Assembly (NCBI GenBank): GCA_963995505.1
Contig: OZ023180.1
Span: 14,088,689-14,152,688, forward strand
Direction of reading: 5' to 3'
From: Hypericum androsaemum
Lineage: Eukaryota; Streptophyta; Magnoliopsida; Malpighiales; Hypericaceae
DNA length: 64,000 nt
The position numbers and the translations under genes were made by a program. Below are positions 1 through 12,307 of this stretch, one piece after another. How positions within the stretch are numbered: the first letter of the stretch is position 1; each line of letters begins with the position of its first letter. A model generated the notes under the pieces. It saw only the letters and a program-made list of their open reading frames with translations. It searched no databases and was not told the DNA's origin.

Positions 1-15
1 CCTATCCTGAGCTGC

Positions 16-2874
16 CTAAATTCGACTTCGTATCATAGGTACCTTTTCAGTTAACTCCCTAAACATATCCGGACCCAGGATTTCCTTTTTTCCTATCTCG
101 TTCCAGCTGATGGGCGATCGACACTTTCTATCATATAGTGCCTCATATGGAGCCATTCCTATGCTTGCCTGGAAGCTGTTATTATAGGCAAACTCTACTA
201 ATGGAAGATGTCCTTCCCAATTACCCCCAAAGTCCAGCACACAAGCTCTCAATAAGTCTTCCAAAGTCTGTATCGTTCGTTCGGATTGTCCATCTGTCTG
301 TGGGTGAAATGCTGTACTAAATTATAATTTGGTCCCCAGTGCCTTCTGTATGCTGCTCCAAAACCTAGAAAAAAATCTGGTGTCTCGGTCCGAAATGATG
401 CTCACCGGTACTCCATGTAGCCGTACTATCTCTCTTATGTAAAGTTCTGCCATTTGCTCGATAGACATACCTGTCTTATATGCCAAGAAGTGAGCTGACT
501 TGGTGAGGCGATCCACCACCACCCACACTGCATCCTTACCCTGAAGGTTCCTCGAGAGCCCAGTCACAAAGTCCATGGTAATCCTTTCCCATTTCCACTC
601 TGGTATCTCTAACGACTGTAAGGGACCGGCTGGTCGTTGGTGCTCTGCCTTAACCAATTGACACACCATGCAGCTGGCCACAAAATCTGCTATCTCCTTC
701 TTCATACCAGACCACCAAAAATTCAGCTTGAGGTCCTGGTACATTTTTGTCCCTCCTGGATGTCCTACATAATGAGCAGTATGTGCTTCTTCCAATACTT
801 TATTCTTTAATTCCTTGGCCGCTGGAACACATATCCTATTCTGGTAATATAGATAGTCATCAGCCCCAATGTAGAAATATTCCATCTCTCCTCGTTCAAC
901 TTGTCGTCGGAGGCCAATAAGAGTTGCATCTTTGCGTTGCCCTTCGCCTAATTAGTTTCGCAATGTGGGCTCCAACTCCATGCTTGCCACTAGACCGTTC
1001 GGACCTTCCGAGTCTTCCAACTCCAAACTCTTCATTTGCCGTATCAGTGTCTCTTGCGTTGTTAACCCGTTCCCAGTTACCCCGCCTTGATTCTTCCGGC
1101 TTAGAGCATCTGCTACTACATTGGCCTTCCCTGGGTGATAGTGTATCCCAATATCATAGTCCTTAATCAATTCTAGCCAACTTCGCTGTCTCATATTCAA
1201 TTCCTTCTGCGTAAAAATATATTTGAGACTCTTGTGGTCCGTATACATATCGCAGCGTACTCCGTACAGGTAATGCCTCCACACCTTCAGTGCATGAATT
1301 ACAGCCGCTAGCTCCAGGTCATGAGTAGGGTAGTTTCTTTCGTATGGCTTCAGCTGTCTGGATGCGTAAGCGATCACCTTATCATCTTGCATAAGTACGC
1401 ATCCCAAACCATTACTTGAAGCATCACTGTAAATAATATAGTCCTTCCCTTCGCTAGGTTGTGCCAGTATGGGTGCTGTCACTAATCGTTTCTTCAGCTC
1501 CTGAAAGCTTTGCTCGCATTCCTCACTCCATATATACTTCATCCCTTTCTGAGTTAACCTGGTCAATGGCATTGCTATCCGGGAGAATCCTTCTACAAAA
1601 CGCCGGTAATAGCCTGCCAAACCCAAGAAGCTGCGTACTTCTGACACATTACTTTGTTGCCTCCACCCTACAATCGTCTCAATCTTGCCGGGGTCTACTG
1701 ATACTCCTTCCTTGGATATAACATGGCCAAGGAAAGCTACCTTCTCGAGCCAAAACTCACACTTCTTCAGCTTGGCGTATAACTGCTTCTCTCGTAGTAT
1801 TTGCAGTACCAATCGCAAGTGTTCCTCATGTTCCTCCTTACTTTCCGAATATACTAAGATATCATCAATAAATACTACAACACATTCATCCAAGTATGGT
1901 CCAAAAGTTCGGTTCATTAAATCCATAAACTTAGCCGGAGCATTTGTCAGTCCGAAAGGCATCACTAAGAACTCATAATGGCCATATCTGGTGCGAAAAG
2001 CAGTCATGTGCACATCTTCCTCCCTAATCTGCATCTGGTGGTAGCCTGATCGCAGGTCAATTTTGGAAAACACCTGTGCTCCTCTTAGTTGGTCGAACAA
2101 ATCTTCAATTCTTGGCAAGGGGTATCGGTTCTTGACAGTGAGTTTGTTTAATTCCCGATAATCTACACACATCCTCATGGAGCCATCTTTCTTCTTTACA
2201 AATAATACTGGTGCTCCCCATGGTGAAACAATTGGTCTGATGAAACCCTTTTCCAGTAGGTCCACCAGTTGAGTTTTCAATTCCTTTAGCTCCGCTGGGG
2301 CCATGCGATAAGGTGCCTTGGATACTGGCCTTGCTCCGGTAATCAGGTCAATTTGAAACTCCACTTCACGATCCGGTGGCATCCCTTGCACCTCTTCAGG
2401 AAACACATCCGGAAAGTCTCTAGCAACCGGAATTTGGTCCAGTGGAGTCTCGCTACGAGTGTCCAGTGTAGTAGCTAGGTAGGCTACCGCACCACCTTGT
2501 ACCAGTTTTATTGCTTCCATCACAGAGATTATACTCAAGGGTGATTTAACACCCTCGCTCGCATATACAAATTCTCCCCTTCCTGGCGGCCGAAAGACAA
2601 CTGACTTACACCTGCAATCGATGGATGCGTGCTGTTCTGCCAACCAATCCATGCCCAAGATGACATCGAAGCCCATCATCCCCATAATGTGGAAGTGTCC
2701 ATTGAGTGGGTGGCCACTTATAATGATATCACAATCACAACTCTGATCTACAATTATAGTCTTTCCAAGTGGGGTTCTAACTGCCATCTCCTCCTCACAT
2801 CTATTTCTTCTCAGTTTATGCCTCCTTACGAAGTGTTCGGCAATAAATGAGTGGGTTGCACCAGAATCAAACAA
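16..2874 (-). pseudogene. gypsy pol: protease-RT-RNase H-integrase
   Basis: One reading frame with two in-frame stops (about 952-954 and 322-324). From the N-terminus: aspartic protease with [11 protein letters not shown] with [18 protein letters not shown], the LRSGYHQ segment and the catalytic FIDDILVYS box; RNase H with [20 protein letters not shown] and TDHKSL; then integrase with an HHCC-type zinc finger (H...H...CMVCQ) and core residues in [15 protein letters not shown] and the QSERT segment after the second stop. The frame is otherwise well conserved, so decay looks fairly recent. Upstream it is out of frame with the gag fragments. Confidence 0.92.
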
Positions 2875-2897
2875 GGTATTTGCAGGATAATCAGCTA

Positions 2898-4338
2898 CTA
2901 AAAATTTTCCTGCGATAAAGTCTTACACTCAAAATGACACTCCCTTTTTGGCTTAATTAGGTACGATGTTAAGCAAAGTTTACCTGTCACCACATCGCCC
3001 CTTTGTCCAGCTTCTGTTTGATTCAGCGCATACACCCGTGCTGTGGTCCTCGTCGTCGAGTTACCTCCTGCAGAAACTACCACCTGGGTATTGGCATTGG
3101 TTATCATTGGAGTTCGGGCACGCATCTCAGGGCAGGTCGCCAACTGGTGTCCCATCTTTCCGCACTTAAAGCAAGCTCCGGTAATCCACCTTAACAAGTG
3201 CATGGTAATTTAGACTCTAAGTCTCCTGATTGATTGATAAATAAGAATTATTAATACACTATTTACCTGCACTGATCCTGTGCATGGCCCGTCCGCTTGC
3301 ATCTCCCACACCACGTGTTTGTGTTTCTAGCAGAAGGTGGGTTGTATGGTCGCTTGCTGGGTTCATTGTATTGATTCCCCGCCTCCTGTCCCATCCTTCT
3401 CTTTGTCGGCTCCCTCTCTTTTCTCTGATGCAAATTCAGGTCTTGTTCGATCACCAGTGCCCTCTGAAGTATCTCCGAGTAGGTGGGCAGGAGGAGAGGC
3501 ACCACAAGCTTCCTGATCTCATCTGTCAGCCCCTCCTCAAACTTCCTAGCCCGAGTATCTTCGTCCAGTGCAGCCGCTGACTTGAAAATTGAGAGCCTGG
3601 AAAACTCACGATCGTAGTGGGACACAGTCAAATTCCCTTGTACCAACTGATCAAATTCCCGTGCCTTCTCTCTCCTCTTAGCTGGTGAGATAAAGTGGCC
3701 CCTAAAGTCTCTCAGAAAAGCTTCCCAGCCATACACCTCGACCTTTGCTACCTCTATCGTCTCTTCTCCCCCCTATCCCGGCGGACCCTTGCCTGAGTTT
3801 CCCACCACCTACGAGCGTCTCCCGTAAGCACATAAGCAGCATACTTCACTTTTTCCGTGGGCTGAGTGTGAGCGATCTCAAAAGCCTTCTCCATCTCGCT
3901 CACCCAGTCTTCCACCTGTATTGGATCCTCTGAACCATCAAAAGCGGGTGGCCAAACCCGTAAGAATTCTCGAAAACCTCCAGCAGCAGCAGTAGGTTGT
4001 GGTGCAGGTGCAGGTGCAGGTGCAAGTGGCGCAACTGTCGCGGCAGGCTGGTGTTGCTGAACCAATAGGGCCAGAATCTGCAAGAGGGCACTCTCGATAT
4101 TTAACCCTGCCGGGTTCGGAATAGGAGTAGCAGGCGCAGGGGCATTGGCAGGGGCACCTTCAACGTTGGCAGGGGCACCATCAACGTTGGCCGCCTCATT
4201 CTCATCATTGTTAACAACATCATCAATATTGTCAGTGTCCGCAATATGACCAGCAACTTGTCCCAATTCGGGCTCCTGCTCTCATTCCGGCCCTTGCCCC
4301 TGTCCCCTAGATGCTCCAGCCCTCATCATCGGTGCCAT
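2898..4338 (-). pseudogene. gypsy gag fragments with two zinc knuckles
   Basis: The presumed start is ATG at about 4338, followed by a stop after some 18 codons. An alanine/proline-rich N-terminal piece (3754-4266) leads into a retrotransposon gag domain (3263-3736, with the motif AFLRDFRGHFISPAKRRE). It ends in a CCHC knuckle CGRCKRTGHAQDQC. A second knuckle, CFKCGKMGHQLATC, is in another frame at 3130-3185. The three pieces are in different frames, which points to indels. Gag would package the element RNA in cytoplasmic particles; this copy cannot. Confidence 0.85.
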
Positions 4339-5137
4339 AGTTTCGTGCCCTGATGTGTGTTCACTAGCGAAATAAGTACTTGCATATACCACTTATCACA
4401 TACGCCACTTAAATTCCCATCCCTAAACAATGTAAGTTCTGGCATATACCACTTATTTCGTACCCTTATTTCGTTTTAAACATATATCGCTTATCACATA
4501 AAATCAGGTACAAATTAACCAAATAAATTGCATACGCCGTTTTGAATAACTCTAAAACATATATAACACTAACTTCCTTAATGGAGCCATATTATGGACA
4601 CGTCGAATCCCAAAATAATATTACAAACACATCCTAATACGTCACAGTATACACGAACATGTCATAGCAGGAAAAATATTTTTTTTTTGCCCGAAACCAC
4701 TTAAAATATGTTATTCTTTTTGTGTCAAAACTTCAAACACCCGTAACTTTTAAACGGCTTGGAATTAGGGCACGTGAAAAGCGGTTATGGCTGAAGGCGA
4801 TAACTCTTGTAGATCTTGAAATTTCCTTTCCGAAAATATATTATAATAGTAAAACGGACAACCGAGTCAAAAGTTATGGCTCTCGAAAGATTAGGCGGTT
4901 TTGGGATCAAAACCACTTGTTTTCAACTCAATCCTACTACTACTCTAAACCACTCACCCTTTTTTTCAATCATCCCCACGCGCAGCAGCACACCCCACTC
5001 CCCCCCTCTTTTTTTTTTAAGACACATAATACAATTCGGACACCTAACTTTTCCACTTTTACCACTTGGCCCCCAGAGATCTACGACTCCCTAATGCATG
5101 ATATGTATGATAAAAAAATAGATTTTTTTTAAACCAT
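4339..5137 (-). other. gypsy 5' leader, non-coding
   Basis: About 0.8 kb between the primer-binding site and gag. It contains AT-rich sequence and a direct repeat of 'catataccacttat' near 4384 and 4443. I see no conserved open frame. Confidence 0.6.
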
Positions 5138-5149
5138 GCTATGATACCA
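5138..5149 (-). other. gypsy primer-binding site
   Basis: On the minus strand this reads TGGTATCATAGC, one base from the canonical plant PBS TGGTATCAGAGC, which is complementary to the 3' end of initiator-Met tRNA. It lies six bases inside the LTR edge. Confidence 0.75.
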
Positions 5150-5155
5150 TTTAGT

Positions 5156-6500
5156 TGTCACGCCCCGAAAATAAACGTGACAACCGCCCGAGGTATTAAA
5201 TACCCGCTCGGCACCAGACTTTATTATAGATCCAACTTAAAATATCCAAATCTTCGAATTGAAATGGCAAACTTAAAATAAAATCAAAATTGATAAAAAC
5301 GTGTCTTTATTAGCGAAAGGAAAACGTGCTGATGCATGTAGCAGAAGTCTTCTATGAGCCTACTCCCGATCCCGAACCCCTCCTGATCGATCTGTACACA
5401 TAACATACAATCTGATGAGTTTATAAAACTCAGTAAGCGGAACAAAATAAATTATCAATACACTGTCAACCTTTCGAACCGCACGAAGCTCACTTATCCG
5501 ACTATCTTATCCAACTAACATAATAGGACTCCGGAGCCTAACAGAACCATGTCGAGATTCTCGTGGGGCACAGATAATACCATTTCGTTCCCGTGCTGCG
5601 GGCCATATGACGAAAGGGTACCCCTCCACGAGCCCGGATAGTTCCCACGCTCTCCGTACATTCGATCATACACATCTAGGGTTACCCGGTATCCCCTCTA
5701 TAGACTGTGCACAAACCACGGGGTCCAAACGGGCGTGGGAGTCATCCCGCATATCATATCATATCGGAACATATCAGAACTTATCAGATCTTATCAGATC
5801 TTATCAGAACATATCAAAACATATCAAAACTTATCAGAAGGTATCAGATCATATCGAATCATACAGAACATATCAGAAATCAATTGAGACTTATCAAAGA
5901 ATCAAAAATTCGGATCCCCGACGAGTCAAACATTAACATACAAAAATTAGAACTTGCCATACCTCGTTTCATTATCCCCGATTTTTAGAACTTAGAATCA
6001 CACGCATCGAATATTAACATATAGCCACTTACCGAACGTTGCTCCTAAATCCCTAGCCTTCCCGAGGAAAGAAACCCTCCAACGATCTTCCCGAAACCCT
6101 ACACGAGATCCATGTTATTTTTCTGAAACTCTACGACTCAGAAGAATGAGGTAACATAAAACTCACCTTCTTCTCCTAAGAATTCACCTTGTCCCCTCGA
6201 AGTCGTCGGGTTAGTTGGATCGTCTTCTTCTAACACTTCCCTCCGAGTCGAACCGTCCTCTTCACCTTCACAGTAAGAGGGAATTTCGTGGGTTTGGGTT
6301 TTCTATAGAGACGGCATGTGGCAGCCTAGAGGTCTATTTATTCAAGATAAAACCCTAAATCGGCCCTAGGTGGGTTTCGTAGAAAATTACCATTTGGTCC
6401 CCCAACTTATTAAGGCATGCTGATTGTTCCTTAAACTTAGGAAAATTATCATTTGTTTTCTCAATTCTTACAATTTTATTCTGTGCTGATTGTCATAGCT
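5156..6500 (-). mobile_element. gypsy 5' LTR (right border uncertain)
   Basis: The inner edge is TGTCACGCCCCG on the plus strand (CGGGGCGTGACA on the minus strand), the usual end of this LTR type. It holds a run of 10-11 bp repeats built on 'catatcagaa' and 'cttatcagat' (5750-5885) and a 'tttataaaactcagtaagc' segment typical of plant gypsy LTRs. The outer edge is lost: LTR-like text fades at about 6480-6500 and no target duplication can be checked because the other end is outside the window. Confidence 0.7.
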
Positions 6501-6962
6501 TTATCTGGTCTTTCATCTTTCGATTTGTGTAGAGTTGTCATCATCGTTTTCTCTGCATCTTGGAGATCTATAATCATACTTTTCTTTTATTAAGACCATC
6601 TGGAATCATGCTGGTGGTCTCTTTGTTTCTCCATTTGATTGATGGTAGACACGCACGAGAAAAGTGGGGGTTGAATCTTGTCATTTTTCTCTAAGAGCAA
6701 CTTCAGCTGATTTCCGCAAGTTGTGGATGTTATTTTGTTGGTTTCAGGCTTCAATGATGTCTATTTTTGTGAAGATGGTGATTTGGGTTCGTTATTCCGT
6801 TTTAATTGTGCACTTGATGACCAGTAGGTGATGGAAGCAAATTGTGTTTCTTGTGTTGGGTACGGAATTCTTTTACTTCTCAGCTATGTCGTGTCAAAAA
6901 TTATGTGGATAGTGCTGCTATATCATCTCTCTGACTCCTCTCCGTGGGTGCTTTTATTTCAG

Positions 6963-7300
6963 CAAGGAGAGGCTAAGAAAGCCTTGAAAATGCTCCAGAC
7001 GCCTGCTGTTCCGGTAGAACTCCAGGTACTGTAGTTTAATTCTGTGGTGGTCCTTACCCAGTCGGCACTTATTTGCATTGCCATTTTCTGCATCACTTTC
7101 AGTGCACCATCAGTTGATTTATTTTCTAGTTTTGGACTTAAGATTGATCCATAAGGCTGATTGATATGCAGTACAGGTTTGCTCCGAATATCATTGCGCT
7201 TGATGCATATGAAACTGTGGAGTCCTGGGTGATCACCGAGAATCTTAACCCCATGATGCGCTATTCAAGTGAACCTCATGCTAAGGGACATGAACTGTAC
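6963..7300 (+). pseudogene. VPS18 gene fragment (two exons)
   Basis: Two exon pieces match VPS18, the core subunit of the vacuolar HOPS/CORVET tethering complexes. Exon 6963-7025 follows a TTTCAG acceptor, encodes QQGEAKKALKMLQ and ends at CAG|GTACTG. Exon 7172 onward follows ATATGCAG and encodes YRFAPNIIALDAYETVESW, then NLNPMMRYSSEPHAK. The family normally has a short Arg-rich stretch between NLNP and MMRYSS; here it is missing. The frame then runs into unrelated sequence. No other VPS18 exons are visible nearby, so I read this as a transposed or duplicated gene piece. The match rests on memory of the family. Confidence 0.72.
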
Positions 7301-10300
7301 TTTTCCACCACTCCCCCTTTTTCCCCTATATCAGTATGGTTTTTTCATGTGAACCTCTGCATATAGGACATTCAATTAATTGTTCTGCAGTAGTGGGAAA
7401 ATCCTGCGATCCATCTACTTGTGGATTTCTGTTGGTTTGAAACTTGGAAATTTTTATCGTTTCTCTACCGTGATCCGTTTTGATGGGATAAGTCTATATT
7501 GTTTTGTTGTTGTTTATCCATTACGAAGTTAGATCAAGATAAATACTAGTTGTTTATAACATACAATGAGGCAGGGGAGATTCCACCCGCTGAGGAGCTA
7601 AGGAATAATAACAGAGAAGTGTAATTCCCAATGATAATGCTTCTAATAACCCTCTTAATCACCCTAAAGTAGGAATTTCTTGTTGAAATATGACCTCTGC
7701 CTGTGAGCTCATAGACGGTAGTACATCTTTGTCGCTGCTCTTCTTGAATGATTTATCTCCTTTAGGTAATCTGTTCTGAACTGCGGACATTACAAGTGTA
7801 CAATTTGTCTCATACTTGGAATTTTAGAATCTGGCATTGGCAAGCTTTGTGCTGCCTTGTAGCTTTGTATCTGTGAACGCTAAGGAATACCTTTTCTCAT
7901 AAGAAATGTATGTTATGGGTCTTGAACTTGCATGAATTTTGGCTTTATGTCATTCTTACCAAAAGTTATACCACATACAGGAATGAGACCCATCAAGTCA
8001 TAAGATAATTGCAGTTGTGTGTGAATAATAAGCATAACGAGGATCCTGGAGTAAACAATTAGCTGCTTTCTCGGTATGCTAAGCAGGTAGGCGCACTTTT
8101 CTCTCTCCCGCCCTCCCTCTCTCTCTGAATGAGGATCATATTCAAAATTTCATGAAGAAGTCTGTAGCCACCTTTTGCCTGAACTGATTACGAGGTGTCA
8201 CTGCATGCTCTCAGAAGGAAATTTGCCTCAAGCAGAACAAGATAGTTTTTGTCTCACATATATCTTCACTAGACTTGACTATGGGTTTGTCACAAAAAAA
8301 AAGAAAAAAGAAGACTTGAATATGGAATTGTATCACCTTACATTTGATGGTTTCTTAAGCTGTTATTTGTCCTTTTAAATTTGTATCGAATACTCATGGC
8401 TAGATTTTGGAGTGAATCTAGACTGTTCCAATGGATTGTGATCAATTCCAATTATATTTGTTGCCAACTTATCTCATTGGTGAGAGAGATGGGGGGCAGC
8501 TGAGACTGTGAGTTCAAGTTGAGTGTACTGATGTTTTTGTTGTTTTAGGCTAATCTAAACTTGTCATTACATTCATGAATGCCCCTTCTATGTTTTGGCA
8601 GTGGGCGAGGATTTGGGCCTTGGGTCGCCGATGAAATGTGGGTTTAGGGTTAATGAGAGAAGCAAGTGACCCCCATTGGCGATTTCTCTTTCTTTCTTTT
8701 TTTCCTTTGTTTCTTTTTGTGTTCCCTTTCCTTTCCCTTGTAGATCCGGGGCTTGTAACCTGTAGTGGGCTTGGGCTCGGGCTCGAAAATTTTCACATAT
8801 TCAGAGTCGAGTATTTTCGGATTTTATTTAGGACTTGAAAATGTGCACCGAAAATATGTCAAAGGCCCAATAACCTACAGTGGGCTCAGGACCTTGGAGT
8901 GGCGGGCGGTGAGGCAGAGGTCAAGGGGTGGTGGGTGAGGCGAGACCTAGAAAGGCCGAAGAAGGCTTGCTGTGGACTGCGACTAGAGCTCAGCGGACCT
9001 ATGGGCTGCTGGCTCTCGCTGGAGACGAAGAAGGGAGTCGGTGAGGTCGAAGCGCGGTGTGGACTAGACGAGAGGTCTGGAGGTCGTCTGGACTATGGGT
9101 AGTTAGCTCCCGTCAAGGGCGAGGTCGTTAGAGGGCGGCTTGCCAAGTGGGAGGGAGGCCAAGTTTGTGAAGATCTACTCACCATGAGGCGAAATCAGCT
9201 ACAGCTAGACCAAATTCTAACCGTACCGCGACGGGAAGCATATTTGTTTGAGAAACTCGTCGGGAACAAAGCAGTTTAGAAGGCGAGAGATCAACCAAGG
9301 AGACCAGGTTTTTCAAAATGCAACAGTGGAAAAGATTAAACCATAACGTATTTAGTTAAAAATTTACTCTAGTTAGAAATTTATCATCAAAAATTTCAAA
9401 TTCAGAAATCTCCGCCCGAGAGTAAAAAAAAGTTAAACCACAATGTTGTTAAAATTAGCAAGCATGTGAATAGACAATGTCTTTCAAATTAAGAGATCAG
9501 AGAATGAAAACTTGAGACATTATAACATACAAAAACAAGGAAGCCATTTACTGAACCAGAAGCCAAGTAAATTGACAAAACACATCTGTGATTATCCTTA
9601 TCATATTCAACGTTGAACCAGTATTTTTTTTGGGAAGTTGCTCTTAAAAAATATATATATATATATATTTCATTTCATTTTTTAGTTCTTGACAAAGTTG
9701 GGGTCCCCAATTTTGAATGTCGTGCGCACTCAATGCAACAGATTTGAAAAACTGAAGTGTCTTTTATTAAAGTCAATGTTTTGAAAATCACAATCGAACC
9801 AGTGGTTCGACCGGTTTCGAGTGTCACCGGCAATGAGCCTGATTTGTGTTCAGCCTAAACCCCATAGATCGATCAAACCACCCTAAATCTGGTCAGACCG
9901 GATGGTTCAATAAGTTAGTTGGGTCGAGTCAACCGAAAATGAAAAAAGTAAAAATATAACTGCCTGAAAACAAGCCAAAAGCACCAAAAAGAAAGGCAAA
10001 GATTGCCATTGGGGAGAAAGAGTGCATGTGATGCACCAGGCAAAAAAAAAATTTAACAAATGAATGAGAAATTTTGCTTAAATTTTTTCATGTTAAAGAC
10101 AACCTAAGACCATCATTCATAAAATAAGATTTTACAAAGACAGTGTAAATTTCCATGAAGTATTTTAATACATCGAGGTTAGCAGAATTAGGTGTTTTGT
10201 GAACACTTTGTACTCTTTTTCTTTTTAGTAATGCAGTATTTTTTTTCCCAAAAAAAATAAAATTAGAGTAGTCTATGAACTTTAAATTTGGTATGTTGTT

Positions 10301-10870
10301 GTAAACTTTATGTTTTTGAATTTTTTATATACTTATAGACTTATTAAATTAATAATTTTGAGACTTTTTTTGAATAATTACACACCAAAGTTAGTAAATA
10401 TTTGACCCTTTTATTTTTTAATGCTAAATCAAAACTATTTCAATTTATTTAATAGTTTATTGCACAATTATCGTCATTAAATTGAAAATTTTTGAGCCAT
10501 CTTCTAGTTTGATTTTAAAAATATTGATTAATAGTTTATTTATTTAACAATTTAAATAAATATCAATAGCTTAATAGTTTATTTATTTAATAGTTCAATA
10601 GTTTATTGACAAAAAAATGAATATTTTTGAGTCGTCTTCCAGTTTGATTTTAAAAATATTGATTAAAGTGCTATTGCACATTGATCGTCACTAAATTGAG
10701 AATTTAATATTGCGACAAATTACTCTCTTGTCTCTGCGATCTCTTTTTTTTCAAAATGTATTTGTCGTCTCTCTCGTTGACATTGTCGCTCAATTATTGT
10801 CATTTTTTAATTGAGAATGACTATTGTGCCCTCATCCCGGCGTAGCCCCTAATTCCATCTTTACTGTCAA
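7300..10870. other. Intergenic, no gene recognised
   Basis: Mostly AT-rich single-copy-looking DNA. A (TA)n run is at 9649-9669. Around 9780-9960 is a GC-richer segment with inverted copies of 'ggttcgaccgg'-like text, probably an old transposon end. A direct repeat built on 'agtttgattttaaaaatattgatta' occurs at 10505-10530 and 10641-10666. Short open frames here have no recognisable domain. Confidence 0.5.
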
Positions 10871-10879
10871 GAGACTGGC

Positions 10880-12298
10880 GGGGAATTTTCCAAAAGGGGG
10901 TTAATTTCCCCGACAATTCCCTGAATGTGGTTGTCAGGGGATATTTTCCTTGTCTGGGGTCGAGCCAGAAATCGCTCAGCGGGGAGCGTTTTTCCTTCGC
11001 ACGAAACCGCTGCTCGGATAGCGTATTTTTTGTTTTGCCAAAAACCTCTCCACCGGGAGCGGTTTTTGGTTTGCCAAAAAAACCCAACCTCCACAATTTT
11101 AAATAAGCACTCTAACCAACCAATCTACAAGAGCCTATTGACTTATAACTCTGTAATAAATAATATATTACATATATACGATTTCTATGAAATATGTAAT
11201 ATATTACATAAATAAGGGTTCCAAACAAAATTACCCAAAGTGAAGGAAAATTACCGGAAATTTTTTTTTTTACCAAAAGCCACTCCGCTGGGAGCATTTT
11301 TTGTTTTGCCATTGCCTAAAACTGCTCCGCCGGGAGCATTTTTTGTTTTGCCTAAAACCGCTCCGCCGGGAGCGTTTTCTTTTTTTCCAAAAATCGCTTC
11401 GTCGGGAGTATTTTTTTTTTACCAATTTAATTGTCCCATTTAAACCAGAACCCGGTCTTAACCATTATACAACTTGTTTATTAAAAATAAAGAGGAAGTA
11501 ATGTTTATTAAAAATAATAATATTTTAGAATTCCCTTTGATAAGGTTGCAATAAAAAATTCTATCTTGAAGTTAATATGAACAACTAATTTCGTAATATA
11601 ATACACCCAGCTAAATACAAAAAAAAAATAAAGACTTATTTCATAAATACATATTTCATAAGTACATATTTATTAAATAAATAATATATTTCATAAATAT
11701 ATTTATGAAATACGTATTTATTTAAAAATAATATATTACTTAAATACAAATATCTATAATATACATAAATAATAATATATTACATAAATATAGATAATAT
11801 ATTACATAAATATGTATTTCATAAATACATATTTATGTAATAAAAAATATTACATAAATACGTATTTATGTAATAAATATTATTTTATATAAATATGTAT
11901 TTATGTAATATATTACATATTGCATAGAAATCATATATATGTAATATATTATTTATTACAAAGTTATAAGTCAATAGGCTCTTGTAGATTGATTGGTTAG
12001 AGTGCTTATTTAAAATTGTGGAGGTTGGATTTTTTTGGCAAACCAAAAATCTCTCCCGGTGGAGAGGTTTTTGGCAAACCAAAAACTGCTCCAGACCTGG
12101 AGAGGTTTTTGGCAAACCAAAAATCTGGAGCGGTTTTTGGCAAAACAAAAAACACGCTGCCCGAGCAGCGGTTTCGTGCGAAGGAAAAACGCTCCCCGCT
12201 GAGCGGTTTCTGGCTCGACCCCAGACAAGGAAAACATCCCCTGACAACCTCATTCAGGGAATTGTCGGAGAAATAAACTCCCTTTTGGAAAATTACCC
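10880..12298. mobile_element. MULE-like element with long inverted arms
   Basis: A perfect 9-bp duplication GAGACTGGC flanks it (10871-10879 and 12299-12307). The ends GGGGAATTTTCC and GGAAAATTACCC are inverted copies. Arms of about 340-400 bp (10880-11220 and 11895-12298) pair over most of their length. They carry repeats of a self-complementary GCTCC-(g/c)-GGGAGC core followed by T-runs, also present as four tandem units at 11280-11412. The loop (11620-11960) is an AT-rich palindromic array. There is no transposase, so it would depend on one elsewhere. The 9-bp duplication and long arms indicate the Mutator superfamily. Confidence 0.85.
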
Positions 12299-12307
12299 GA
12301 GACTGGC

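Larger units (their letters stand above)
1..4338 (-). mobile_element. Ty3/gypsy retrotransposon, internal coding region (decayed, cut by window edge)
   Basis: On the minus strand the order is gag (from about 4338), two zinc knuckles, protease, reverse transcriptase, RNase H, integrase. Integrase after RNase H is the Ty3/gypsy arrangement. The 5' LTR and primer-binding site lie to the right (5138-6500) and the 3' end is beyond base 1. The gag part is split over several frames and the pol frame has two internal stops, so this copy cannot make a full polyprotein. Assignment to a chromovirus lineage (Tekay/Del-like) is inference from the LTR style and gag type; no chromodomain is visible because the integrase C-terminus is outside the window. 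Confidence 0.93.

Noticed and set aside
5750..5885. Short regular repeats that could suggest a CRISPR-like array
   Set aside because: Units are 10-11 bp without unique spacers and lie in a plant LTR.
5607..5988. Overlapping frames of about 100 codons rich in Tyr, Ile, Arg and Ser
   Set aside because: They come from the 10-11 bp repeat in the gypsy LTR.
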